Counted from the first letter of the stretch, positions 33,262-44,431 are shown. The stretch: DNA of 64,000 nt from Microvelia longipes (GCA_018340805.1 JACMZG010001863.1:60245005-60309004), one strand, 5' to 3'. Notes: generated by a model from the letters alone, not told the origin. Numbers and translations: made by a program.

Positions 33262-33319
33262 GCAATACGATCACCTGTTAAATACGAGTATACTCGTATT
33301 TAACAGGTGATCGTATTGC
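33262..33319. repeat. 58-bp perfect palindrome
   Basis: GCAATACGATCACCTGTTAA...GAGTATACTC... is perfectly self-complementary over 29 bp per side with no loop. It lies at the junction of GTACGTT-element copies. Confidence 0.9.
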
Positions 33320-33320
33320 T

Positions 33321-34790
33321 GGTTAAAGTATTGTTTACAGTGTCGGCGCCGTAGTCTAGGGCTCGGCGGTGTACGCTACCGCTTGACTCGTTTCCTTTCC
33401 TACCGCGTTCGTAATACCACGAAAGTTCTATCTTTGATATAAATTGTATAAGTAAAAAAAGAAAGCCACTTGAACCGGTTTGTACATTAGGTGAAAATTA
33501 CATTTACAGTTAATATTTAAATTATAAGCGCTAGTGGATTTTTTACCATAAGGATGTAAATAAAAGTCTATCCACAAATAAACTATATTTACATCCTTAT
33601 TTACAGTTACATTTGGTACTGTAATGCGGATATTCAGAGAACTAAAAGTGACATAATTTGCTCAGGACTTTTTAAGGTCCAAAGAGCCTAATACTTAGAG
33701 GCATAGAGATATATATCTCTAGTATATACTAGAGGGCATAGCCTATCTTAATACATTGTACGGCCTGAAATACATTGAACTGTTTTAAAATTATCAATTA
33801 ATTTAAAAGTTTATTATTAAATTATTCTTATTTCTTTTAAAGTTAATAGAAAATTCAGTATCATAAAGGCTCAAGCTGTAACTTTCAACTACCATTAATT
33901 TCTTCAATAACCCAGTTCACAATGCATTGTTTGAGATTTAGAAAAAACAACTTGAGATTTTAAGACATAAAGTGAGCCTGTTGTTTTTCTCATTATAAGT
34001 GTGAAATATAAAATTAATGTTATTAATACTTGTGTATTAATGTATTTAGTAGAGCAAGTGTGTATTTAGTAGAACATTGAATTTTCGTGCCAAGGTTCAT
34101 CTAAATTGAATCAGCCGTTTGAGCTCTAGCGCGTTTAAAAAAATGTGTACTTCCATACACTTGTACATAAGTACAAAAACCAAATTATTTTTTTGATTTT
34201 TAAGACCTACAGGAGCTGAAATATCGACGTATTATAAAAATGAGGGTGTTACAATGCTCCCTCTCATTTCAAGAAGTAGGGCAGGGAAGCAAATTTAAAT
34301 TTTATATCCTTGGTACATAAATAAATATTGCTTACTTGGACCATAGTCTTCACGTACTATGATAGTTTCCTTGAAGCATTCCCGCATATCTTCGCCAAAC
34401 TAAACAGATAATAATAAAAAAATATATAAATATATAAGAACAATAATACAATAAATACACAGACATAAGGATGACCAGCTGTAAGTTGACTTTACATTAA
34501 ACATTGTAACGATTTTGTTTATACCATCCTCTTTATTAATTTTAGTTCGGTAAAATTGGAGGAGTGTTTTTAAGTTTGAGAGGTATTTTACTTTTAAATT
34601 GAATTTAGGCGCCAAACAGTTAGCTATCACTGTGGCAACACTGATTTATTTTCCTTTATTTAATTATTTACATTGATTATTTTTATTTACTTTCTTATTT
34701 AAAGTTTAGAATATATTTTAATGAGTGGTATATATAATTTTGAGAGTTGTATAAATGAATTTTTGTATATATTTACAGTTTGTTTTGTCG
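33321..34790. other. Mostly unannotated, with repeat fragments
   Basis: 33,548-33,600 holds ATAAGGATGTAAATAAAAGT and its inverse TTTACATCCTTATT (compare 27,590). 33,697-33,780 matches the end of the 36,358-37,760 element (AGAGGGCATAGCCTATCTTA). 34,075-34,135 is LINE-tail-like (GCCAAGGTTCATCTAAATTG). No gene recognised. Confidence 0.4.
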
Positions 34791-36115
34791 TTTAGGAAGG
34801 TTACAAGGTGTGTGGAAGCTTACGTTGTGAGCAACAGGGGTTACACGTTTTTCCTTGTGGTTTTGAGTGCTAGTTTTGCCTTTTTCTAAGGGATTATCAA
34901 ACTAATCTTGGTTAGTGAGGATATTTGAGAACGCTGTTCTCAAATCTTAAGTTTGAGAGAAACCAGTGCACCGAGAAGTATAGTCTGACTGTTAGCAGTG
35001 TGAAACCTGCTGCTGCTGTGTTTTCTGTGTCGCTAGTGAAGTTGCCTGTGGCCTGGCTTACTTCCACTCTGACTATTTTGTGGTTTACTTCATCTACAAG
35101 TAATTAAATTCAGTTTGTGACAGACCCTACCACCAATCGGGTCTTACCTGTATTTCTCCTCTCTCCTACACCTACCTGATCATTCGTCGTCTACAGCTAA
35201 GTACTAATGGGTTTTTAGGTAAGATAAATTAAAATATTTGTACGCCCAGCCTTCAAGTTAGGAGCGGTAGAGGACTATCGCTATTTAACTTGTAAGGGGC
35301 CCCAAAAACATATTTCTAGTTTTAGTCAGGTTATTTACCTATTTTGATATTAGTTTTATGTGGAGCTCAGTCTACTTACTGAAGATTAGGAATTTATTGT
35401 ATGCTTTATTTTGGTATAAGAACCATTTATTTTTTTATTTATTTGACCCGGTATCCTAAGTATCCGGATTGGTTAGTTTTGGGTTACCCCTCTGGTGACT
35501 GTTGGTTATCTGACTGAGCCCCAAGATTTAGATTTGGACTGGGCAGAACAGAGGTTGTTCTGTTTCATTCAATACAGACTTATATTTTATTTAAGTTCAA
35601 ATTGTGTTACCTTTCTTTATATGTTACCTGGTGATCATGTAAGTGATCACCATCCGATCCGTAAAGTCTAGTTTATACCTTTGTTGTAGCGACCTGTCTT
35701 ACCTGATTCCTTGCAGACTGTTTTCCACATTCGGCAGTCTGTGCACCTACCTTCCTTATCCCCTCCGATTGTGGTTTGTAGGTGTCCGCTGAGGTACGGT
35801 GTACCTCATTGTTTGTGTTTTATTTCCTTTGTTTTACCTTACTCTTATGAATGTGGTGGCGCCTATTTACAGCCCACAAAGCTTACCTACGCCCAGAATG
35901 CATACCTACTGAGTTGGGCATACCACTACTCTGAACACCCCGTAGTTGGTTATAACATGTATTTTATAGCATATATATTATACAACATATATCAGCTTTA
36001 CAAAGCTAAAGACTATACCATTAAAGACATAGAGTCATTTTCTGGAGAAAATTTGTTAATATATATTTTGATATTTGTTTTGTCCCCTTCCAATATTAAT
36101 TGCAATTAGTAATTT
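34791..36115. other. T/G-rich unassigned region
   Basis: Compositionally distinct from its neighbours (T- and G-rich, fewer A runs). It contains the palindrome ATTTGAGAACGCTGTTCTCAAAT (about 34,922-34,944) and the hairpin GGTGATCATGTAAGTGATCACC (35,631-35,652). Open frames at 34,925-35,107 and 35,711-36,109 (132 codons) show no domain. It could be part of an untranslated or LTR-like region. I cannot support a gene. Confidence 0.3.
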
Positions 36116-36547
36116 AAGAACTGTAACCAAAATTAGTTTAATATGATAAAAAAAATCGTAATTTTAAGTTATATTTAATGCAATTCACTGTTGTCTGTAT
36201 GTTCTTCAAAATCTTAATAAAAACATGTGATTTACCTTTACTATGGTTTCTACTAATTTATGACAACTAATTTTCGTTCTAATTTATTGTAACAATTATT
36301 TCACAGAATTTAATACAAAATCATTAAACTATCATTTACATATTAAAGTACAAAAACCATAGAGATATATACTAGAGGGGGCATAGCCTATCTCATTACA
36401 TTGAGAGGCCTGAAACATCTTATTGGGGGCTCTCAGGGGCTCTGTGTAACCTTATTGAAACCTCCTTCAAGAGTGAGTTAAGGTTTTAATTAATAAATTG
36501 ATTTCGGCTTCCCGCACATTTTTAGTGTTTTGATTTGTATTTTTAAC

Positions 36548-36945
36548 GTTTTACTATATAAGTTACTGTAATTTTGTACTGATTATTTCATTATATTTAT
36601 AATCGAAGGTGGTCAGGTTACTTTTCCTATGTTTCAAAATTTAACCTATAGGGCCCTTCTAGTAATAATATCTCTATGATTTTTTTATTTATAAGCCAGC
36701 AATCAGCTGATCACGCATGTCTGAATTTTTTTACACAGGTTAGTATAGGAGTTTCCCTACTTGGTTTATATATTACTTTAGTCGCCACTAAACATTAATT
36801 AGCATAGAGGTTTACTACTAGAGGGGCCCTATAAGATAAATTTTGAAACATCGAAAAATTAACCTGACTCCCTCGCTTAGGAATTGAATCAAATAATCAG
36901 TACAATATTACAATAAATTATATAGCAGAACGTTAGTAGGGGAGA
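36548..36945. mobile_element. Nested palindromic element (GGTGGTCAGGTTA family)
   Basis: The left (TACTGTAATTTTGTACTGAT ... GGTGGTCAGG ... TAGGGCCCTTCTAGTAATAA) and right (its inverse, 36,806-36,945) surround about 110 bp. Single arms of the same family are at 18,155 and 56,170. Confidence 0.65.
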
Positions 36946-36977
36946 AAAGCCGATCCGAGAACCGCCTCCACCTATAT

Positions 36978-37190
36978 GAGCCATTTGGAGCTATATCGGA
37001 GCCATTTAGAGCCGCTTTGGAGCCTATATGAGCCATTTGGAGTCTTTTAGAGCCGCTCTGGAGCCATGTGGAGCTTAAATGAGCCAATTAGAGCCGCTTT
37101 GGAGCCTATGTGAGCAATATGGAGCTATATCGGAGCCTATATGAGCCATTTGGAGCCAACATGAGGTATCGCAGAGCCTATATGAGCCTA
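36978..37190 (+). repeat. GAGCC tract with 10-11 bp period
   Basis: Twenty-one GAG(C) motifs from 36,978 to 37,184, at steps of exactly 10 or 11 bp throughout (mean 10.3). Most read GAGCC followed by a short A/T-rich or CGCTTT segment. The spacing is close to the helical repeat of B-DNA. Confidence 0.88.
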
Positions 37191-37205
37191 ATTTTGAAAA
37201 AACTT

Positions 37206-37386
37206 GCATAAACATGTCAAAACCTGTTGAAACTTGTTAAAACTATCATTAGTGTGACGTCATCGCATAAACATGTCCAAAACTGTTGAACTTGTTAAAA
37301 ATTGCTTTAGTGTGACGTCATCGCATAAACATGTCAAAACCTGTTGAAACATGTTATAACTTGCATTAGTGTGACGTCATCGCATT
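37206..37386 (+). repeat. 59-bp repeat, three copies, each with a CRE palindrome
   Basis: Unit GCATAAACATGTCAAAACCT-GTTGAAACTTGTTA-AAACTTGCATTAGTG-TGACGTCATC. Each copy ends in TGACGTCA, the consensus cAMP-response element (near 37,254, 37,314 and 37,373). Confidence 0.85.
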
Positions 37387-37483
37387 AACGCATTCTACTT
37401 ATAAGTAGAAATAGGTGCAATAACATTCTGAGAGTTCGGCTGGTCCTGTGTTTAGCGTCTTTGACTCGTAATCGAAGGTGCTT

Positions 37484-37535
37484 GGGTTGGCGGAGGAGAA
37501 GGAGGAGGAGGAGGCGGAGGTGGAGGCGGTTCTCG
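37484..37535 (+). repeat. G-rich GGAGG tract
   Basis: About eleven GG doublets separated by 1-3 bases (GGAGGAGAAGGAGGAGGAGG then CGGAGGTGGAGGCGG). A two-tetrad G-quadruplex is possible. It forms an Arg/Leu-rich artefact open frame on the minus strand. Confidence 0.6.
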
Positions 37536-37760
37536 GATCGGCTTTTCTCCCCTACTAATACAACGTTGAAAATACAAATCAAAACACAAGCCATGCTCAG
37601 GAAGCCGAAAACAATTGATCTATTATAACCTTAACTCACTCTTGGAGGAGGTTTCCTTGAGGTTACACAGAGCCCCTGATGGCTCCAAAAAGATGTTTCA
37701 GGCCTTCTCAATGTAATAAGATAGGCTATGCCTCCTTTAGTATATATCTCTACGTATAAA

Positions 37761-38227
37761 TAGGTCAAGTAGTGCAGCAAATGACTTCTTCACTAGTTGT
37801 TGTTTAGCTCCAAGCCATATATATAGTTAAAGATCTATATTGTTAATAATTACAAAAGAAAATACTAGTGGTTATTATTAAGGAAAATGATGTCTTTGTG
37901 TTTTCCTTGACGTTCAATGCTTTATGCGGCGGATAAAGAAAAGAAAATTTTGAGTTGTGCAGATAATAATCTACATTGAACAAGCACGCCTCCGTCCTAT
38001 TGCTTTCAACTCTACACAAAGACATCTCTACTCACACACAGCTTATTCAAAAATTAGACATTGTAAAGAACTTTTAAATTCTGTAAACAATTGTTATACT
38101 TGGTGGGACGAATTCGTTGAAACATAAGTTAAACAAAATAACTTGTTTTACCATCCTACAACCATAAAACTTTGCCTAAAGGTGTAACCAAACAAATAAT
38201 GTTTAATGTTTTGTACATAATATATAT
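37761..38227. other. Unannotated sequence
   Basis: No gene or repeat recognised. Confidence 0.35.
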
Positions 38228-38700
38228 ATAGGGTGTTTCATAAAAAGTGTCCACCAGAAAAGGAGGTGATAGTACTTCTCAAAAGGAACAAAAAATGTCC
38301 TATAATATAAACCCCGATCTCCAACCGTTTTCCCACAAGGTCAAATGTAATATTTTGAAAAAATATTTGACCTCACATCATAAAATTGTTAATAGGGTTT
38401 TAACTGTTCAAGCTAGAAACGCGAAATTGGTCTCATTAGAAAGCTGAGTAAATTTCCTAAAGGACAAACTACTAACTATGTCAAATATTTGAGAACTACT
38501 GCCCAAAATTTTGCATGAAACATGATTTTTTGAAAAAAATGAATTTTATGGAATGTTTATAGTAGGGCATTAGAGGAAGTAAGAGATAAGCAAAAGTTCA
38601 GCCAAGAACGGAAAAAACTTCTCTTATGATTGATTGTTCCATAAAATTCAATCTTCTAGCTCCATAACTGTAGACTCTGGGAGGGGAGCGTTAGTGGCCA
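38228..38700 (+). mobile_element. GGGTGTTTCATAA-type repeat fragment
   Basis: Begins TATATATAGGGTGTTTCATA. Its text (AATGTCCTATAATATAAACC...CCAACCGTTTTCCCACAAGG) has the style of a repeat common in insect genomes that starts GGGTGTTTC. No second copy in this window. Recognition is from memory. Confidence 0.4.
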
Positions 38701-39654
38701 CGCTAAAATATCCTTATTAACCCTACGTCAAGTCAAGGCCCGGTCGCAAGTCAGTGGGTCAGAGTATAACTTTTGATCGTCTACAGCTTGACACCTACCT
38801 TTAACTAGTCACCATGGCCATTTCCTTTCCAATTTCAAAAAGTGATCTTCGGTAACTGATATTATCATGCATCGTCCCGTCTTTCTTTCTTTATGTATAT
38901 TTTTGTCTTTATGAATAGAGTTTTATATGATCGAAGTGCGACTTTAATTTTCTCATGTATTTATGTGACCTGACTCAGTGAGTCCTTACTGTTTTTCTTC
39001 GAGTGTATATGTGATTGTTTTTTTCACCACCAGTTGTTACCTCATCACTCTTCAATTATCTGTAGCCTTTGTTTTTGTCATCTTTATCTTTTGTATGTGT
39101 CTATGTCCTACTCTCTACTATCAGCATCCGAAAAGCATTCAAAACATTTATTTATTTATTTATTATAAGCTTGTGGTTGCCTTACAAAAAGTCGATGTTT
39201 ATAAAATACTTTTATGATATAAAAGTCGATGTTTTCAAAATGGTGAGAAATATCAATATGAAATTCTGTGAATCAACTAATTGAATTCTGTGTATTCAAT
39301 TGGCCAACTATAGCGGAACATTTGCGTTAAGTTTTAAATCGATCGGTAAACTTTCTTATGTTATACGTTTTCTTCTTTGATTTTCGATTATTCGACAAAA
39401 TAGGCTATTGAAGTCTGAAAAGTATTATCTTCCGGGCAATACAACTAGAACTAATGTCTAATTTTTATGCCAAGTAACAACACTCTCGCATAAACACAAA
39501 AGGAGTTATGCGTGACGCAGACAGCAGTAAGAACGCTATGAAAATGCCTGAAACTTATGAATATGGGGAAACCTCGGTTTCAGATGTTTACGGTGAACAC
39601 TATGCTTTTCTTTATGCGTACGGTAATAAGTGAGAAAAAGTAAAAATTAATAGT
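38701..39654. other. Unannotated sequence
   Basis: Open frames at 38,978-39,284 are hydrophobic but carry no motif. No repeat recognised. Confidence 0.35.
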
Positions 39655-39900
39655 TATTTATGCTATTAAGAATGCTAATAGTAAAGAATGCTATTATTTC
39701 CCTATGGAGTTAGTTGGTTCCTAAGGCGTAAGCCGAGGGAACCAAGTCATTTAAATCCCGAGGCGAAGCCGAGAACCAATGCGTTTAACTTCCGAGGCAA
39801 AGCTGAGGGAGTTATGACTACTAACTCCTGAGGCCAAGCCGAGGTAGGTAATTGCGAGGGGGAAAAATAGCATTTTACTCCCAAGGTGCATACAAGATTT
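39655..39900. repeat. Hairpin cluster, copy 2
   Basis: Same order of four hairpins as 25,694-25,930: TTGGTTCC/GGAACCAA around AAGGC-GTAA-GCCGAG, then TTTAAATCCCGAGGCGAAGCC, then AACTTCC/GGGAGTT, then AACTCC/near GGTAGGT. The outer stem here is AATGCTATTATTTCCC against an inverse AAATGCTATTTTTCCCC, while copy 1 has CATTAT in both arms. A C-G pair has become T-A. Confidence 0.75.
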
Positions 39901-39912
39901 TATCTCATTTAA

Positions 39913-41440
39913 ATATTTGACACAATATAATTATGCGAGAGACACCTAGGAAATGTAACAAGCAAAATGCAATGCTACATCTGGGAACTGTTCCATCATT
40001 CGACATTCGTCATTATTGATGGCTCGACATAATGTCATGTCCCACTCTGTTTCGTTACGTCTAACTCATCAGGGCGCCGACAGAGCCTGAACAGCCTGAC
40101 AGTTCCCAGATGTAGCATTGCATTTTGCTTGTTACATTTCCTAGGTGTCTCTCGCACAATTATATTGTCAACTATTCATGTTTTGCAAAACTCGGTAGTA
40201 TCAATGATACATGTTTTGCTTGCCATGCATGATGGCGTAAGAGAGCACCGCTTGTCTCTGGTAAGTACTTCACATTATATTCTTCGGAATTAATTTGAAG
40301 GTCAGAGTGAGTTCAGGCTCTGTCGGTGCCCTGATGAGTTAGACGTAACGAAACAGAGTGGGACATGACATTATGTCGAGCCATCAATGATGACGAATGT
40401 CGAATGATGGAACAGTTCCCAGATGTAGCATTGCATTTAGCTTGTTACATTTCCTAGGTGTCTCTCGCACAATTATATTGTGTCAACTATTCATGTTTTG
40501 CAAAACTCGGTAGTATCAAATGATACATGTTTTGCTTGCCATGCATGATGGCGGTAAGAGAGCACCGCTCGTCTCTGGTAAGTACTTCACATTATATTCT
40601 TCGGAATTAATTGAAGTCAGAGTGAGTTCAGGCTCTGTCGGTGCCCTGATGAGTTAGACGTAACGAAACAGAGTGGGACATGACATTATGTCGAGCCATC
40701 AATGATGACGAATGTCGAATGATGAACAGTTCCCAGATGTAGCATTGCATTTAGCTTGTTACATTTCCTAGGTGTCTCCGCACAATTATATTGTGTCAAC
40801 TATTCATGTTTTGCAAAACTCGGTAGTATCAAATGATACATGTTTTGCTTGCCATGCATGATGGCGGTAAGAGAGCACCGCTCGTCTCTGGTAAGTACTT
40901 CACATTATATTCTTCGGAATTAATTGAAGGTCAGAGTGAGTTCAGGCTCTGTCGGCGCCCTGATGAGTTAGACGTAACGAAACAGAGTGGGACATGACAT
41001 TATGTCGAGCCATCAATGATGACGAATGTCGAATGATGGAACAGTTCCAGATGTACCATTGCATTTAGCTTGTTACATTTCCTAGGTGTCTCTCGCACAA
41101 TTATATTGTGTCAACTATTCATTTTGCAAAACTCGGTAGTATCAAATGATACATGTTTTGCTTGCCATGCATGATGGCGTAAGAGAGCACCGCTCGTCTC
41201 TGGTAAGTACTTCACATTATATTCTTCGGAATTAATTGAAGGTCAGAGTGAGTTCAGGCTCTGTCGGCGCCTGATGAGTTAGACGTAACGAAACAGAGTG
41301 GGACATGACATTATGTCGAGCCATCAATGATGACGAATGTCGAATGATGGAACAGTTCCCAGATGTAGCATTGCATTTTGCTTGTTACATTTCCTAGGTG
41401 TCTCTCGCACAATTATATTGTGTCAACTATTCATGTTTTG
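39913..41440. mobile_element. MITE expanded into a 315-bp satellite
   Basis: Left inverted arm 39,917-40,085 (TTGACACAATATAATTATGC, then GAGAGACACCTAGGAAATG). Four tandem units of 312-315 bp follow, starting ACTATTCATG at 40,171, 40,486, 40,799, 41,114 and (partial) 41,426. Each unit contains the opposite MITE arm (GTTACATTTCCTAGGTGTCT ... TTATATTGTGTCAA). TCATTTAAATATT occurs just outside both ends (39,907 and 41,468), a possible 13-bp duplication. A compact copy of the MITE is at 59,534-59,634. Confidence 0.85.
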
Positions 41441-41480
41441 CAAAACTCGGTAGTATTAAATGATATATCATTTAAATATT

Positions 41481-41845
41481 GTTATATTATTATATTCATA
41501 CGTGTTGTGTATTTTATTCTAATTTTTTGGAGTGTTTCTCCAAAAAACAATATTTTTATTGCTCCAAACAACTCATTTGAGCTGAAACGGATTTTGAGCA
41601 AATGAACTATTTTTATTGTACGAGTCCCCCATATAAATTTTTGCGGACTCCATATCTTCCGCCCTCTTGATCGAAAAGAAGATTGAAGGGAGAGGGTATT
41701 CGTCAAGTTGGACCCGGGCGGATTTCAAATAATTGAAATTCGCAAGTCTTTATCGCTTAGAAACCCCTCCACTAGCTCTCAACTAATAAAGTTATATCAG
41801 TGAATAATTGTATTAGTTAAGAGCTCGAATGATCTCTAACTGCTG
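41481..41845. other. Unannotated sequence
   Basis: No gene or repeat recognised. Confidence 0.35.
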
Positions 41846-41849
41846 ATAA

Positions 41850-42360
41850 CTGCTCTATAGGCGGACTGAGCCTAAAAGGCCCTAGGAGGCTTTGGCTTAA
41901 AAGAGCCCAAACCTAGGGCCCTAATGCCGAATAGAGAGGGGGGGTCATATAATGCTTTTAGAGGGGTCAACTTCTAACTAGAGTAATAATCATGATTATA
42001 GCAAGCTTAATTTTTTTTTTTAATTTAAATTTCAAATTTAATAAAATTAAAATCAAATAGTATTATTTTATTTAAATAAATTAAAATAAACTTAGGTAAA
42101 ACTTTTTATTAATTTAAATGAAATTATTAACTAAACTATTTTAGTTTTAATTTTAGGGCCCTTTAGTACTCATGTAGGGCCCTGATCAAGTATGTTAAAG
42201 ACCTCTTGAGGCCCTAGTCTTCCGTTTGGGACCATTAAAGGTCCAAGTCTAAAAAATAAAGGTCCAAGAAAAAAGAAGAAGGACCTTAATTGAGGTAACA
42301 AATTGAAAATATTTTTAAGTAGATTAAAAACATTTGTCTCTAGGACCCCTTTGATTCTTG
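41850..42360. repeat. AGGGCCCT/AGGACC-rich dispersed repeat
   Basis: Repeated phrases (AAGGCCCTAGGAGGC, TAGGGCCCTTTAGTACTC, GGTCCAAG, TCTAGGACCCCTTTGATTC). 42,290-42,355 is an inverted match to about 59,950-60,050 (GTTACCTAAATCTAGGG...AAGGACCCC). Confidence 0.5.
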
Positions 42361-42737
42361 TGTTATAAATATATCAAATATGTTAATAATTTTTCAATTT
42401 TCTAGTTTTTCTTTAAGTTTATTTTTGGCTGAGGGGCCTAAGGAGGGCTGCCGCCCTCGCCCTCACAGGCCTGTCCGCCTCTATGTCCAGAGATATTCAT
42501 ATTCAAAAGCAAGTAGGAGGTTGCAGATCAATAAATTACTTCTTCCAATTACCATAAATATAAGCTATCAAATTTTAAGGTTTTGAATTCTTTAAGCTAT
42601 TATGGAGTGAAATGCAAAAGCTGTCATTTCTAGAAGTCAAATCTATGCCCTCATGTCAGATGTTTGGTCTAAAACGTGTCACCCATTAAAGTGCACATTC
42701 ATCATAATATTCACTCATCCATAATCTAGCAGGTGCA
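42361..42737. other. Unannotated sequence
   Basis: No gene or repeat recognised. Confidence 0.35.
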
Positions 42738-42740
42738 TAA

Positions 42741-42997
42741 ACAGACGGCAACCTATCTTCCGACCATGGTGATCTACAAAGATTTAGAAATTCGGATCTT
42801 TAAGCACAAAATTGGGCGTCAAAATTATTGCTATTACAACACTTGACATCCCCCCTACCCCTATTTCCCTATCATAGGGGTAGGGGGAATGGCAAGTGTT
42901 GTGATAGCAATAATTTAGACGCCCAATTTTGTGATTAAAGACCTGAATTTCTAAATCTGTGCAGATCACCAAAGTCGGAAGATAGGTTGCCGTCTGT
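42741..42997. mobile_element. Fold-back MITE with 3-bp TAA duplication
   Basis: Arms of about 120 bp start ACAGACGGCAACCTATCTTC. The centre has CCCCCTACCCCTA...TAGGGGTAGGGGG. TAA flanks both ends (42,738-42,740 and 42,998-43,000), which fits the TWA target preference of PIF/Harbinger-type elements. That assignment is inference. Confidence 0.8.
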
Positions 42998-44120
42998 TAA
43001 TGCAGCTACTCCTAATATAGGGGATATGGACACAAAATGTATTTTATTATACAGAAATCAAAAGAATGACGAAGCGTATTTTAGATCAGCATAGATTAAC
43101 TATGCATCATCTCCATCAACCTGATCTATTATATCCTTATAAAACTTTATACGACTTTGTGGTCAGATATGTAATAAAAAATAGAATATAAAATCTATAA
43201 ATATAATATAACCATAGAAACAGGTGATAATGCATATGTATTGTGGACAACATAATAGAGCTGGAGGGGGAATCACACAGCGGAGGGAGTGAAAAGCCAA
43301 GAAATGACGGCCCTATTGTAATATGGGGATATAAAGGACAATGGAACACAATGCACCTCCCCAGCAACAAAGCACTCCGGGGGGGCACCGCGTCTCGCAG
43401 GAGGGGCAACAAAGCGCTCCGGAGGGGGGCACCGCGTCTCATTATACACCACTTATCCATTCACTCCCTTTTAAAAACCAGGCCAGGCACCGTTTTAATT
43501 ATCATATCTCCCTCCTCTTTAGAGAACAGAGTGGAAATCTCGTGGAAAGCTGGAAAATCATCCGGAGCAAACCCTTTCACCGGACTCCGACAATAAATTA
43601 TTTTTACCAAAAAACAACAACAATCGACTAGAATAATCAAACTAAAAAACATTCTAAACAATAATAATACTGATACACAACACCCAATATTATCTACCCT
43701 TTCCACGGCTTCCCCTCCTAAGAGGGGGCTTGTATTGTCTTCAACAAAAGACTCTGCTTTCCATTCTTCTATTTAATTCACTAAAACAAAAAATGCTTTG
43801 AAAAGAAGAATCCGCAGAAGAGATAAAGCATTGAAACAAAAAGTTTTTGTATAAAAATCATAACAGATAAATAATAAGTTACAACCTCTTTTATACCCGA
43901 ATAAAACCAGTTTGATGACAAAACTTACTAAGCACTAAAATGCAAATTCATGCTGCTGGTTTTCGATTCCAGATGATTCTAGAGAAAGTCTATCTTCCTT
44001 TATGAAGTTTCGTCATCATCAAGCTGCTGTCACATAGTAGCTACTCTATTGATGATTCTTTGTTTTAGTAAATTTTCGAGTGGGGAGAGGTGGAGTTTTC
44101 GGAGGGGGGACTCACTGATC
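42998..44120. other. Unannotated, with a short GC-rich duplication
   Basis: 43,361-43,440 contains two about 38-bp copies of CAACAAAGC-CTCCGG-GGGGCACCGCGTCTC. Overlapping open frames on both strands at 43,137-43,706 show no domain. No gene is supported. Confidence 0.4.
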
Positions 44121-44123
44121 AAT

Positions 44124-44198
<75 letters not shown>

Positions 44199-44376
44199 GT
44201 GCAAATTTTTGCTTCGGGAAATCACAAGAATAATATTCATGCAGCAATCTAGTCATTAAGAAATGTCTACGCATTACGAATTAAGTATGCAACACACCTA
44301 CAATAATGTATTAACACATTAATGTATTACACGCATTCTTAAATAAATTTATTAATACGAATATATATATATATAA

Positions 44377-44430
<54 letters not shown>
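44124..44430. repeat. Two (TA)n tracts
   Basis: (TA)n at 44,124-44,197 and 44,361-44,430, separated by about 160 bp of unrecognised sequence. Confidence 0.9.

Positions 44431-44431
<1 letters not shown>

Larger units (their letters stand above)
31340..33320. mobile_element. GTACGTT-element cluster with nested insertion
   Basis: Consecutive diverged copies of the element seen complete at 63,081-63,587: a partial one at 31,340-31,497, one at 31,498-31,965 (AGTACGTTTACACACAC start, GCATACGCTAGAACTAGGGA core), and one at 31,970-33,300 split by the insertion at 32,188-33,104. The last ends in a 58-bp palindrome. Confidence 0.7.
36358..37760. mobile_element. TIR composite element
   Basis: TIRs of about 200 bp. 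The left (36,358-36,590) starts CATAGAGATATATACTAGAG and continues GGGGCATAGCCTATCTCATT. The right (37,540-37,760) is its inverse copy. The interior holds a nested palindromic element (about 36,548-36,945), a GAGCC tract, a 59-bp repeat and a G-rich tract. A fragment of the end occurs alone at 33,697-33,780. No transposase recognised. Confidence 0.75.

Noticed and set aside
35711..36109. 132-codon plus-strand open frame
   Set aside because: No motif or codon signal clear enough to call. Kept only as part of an unassigned region.
43137..43706. Open frames on both strands of about 80-117 codons
   Set aside because: They overlap one another around a short GC-rich duplication, with no motif.
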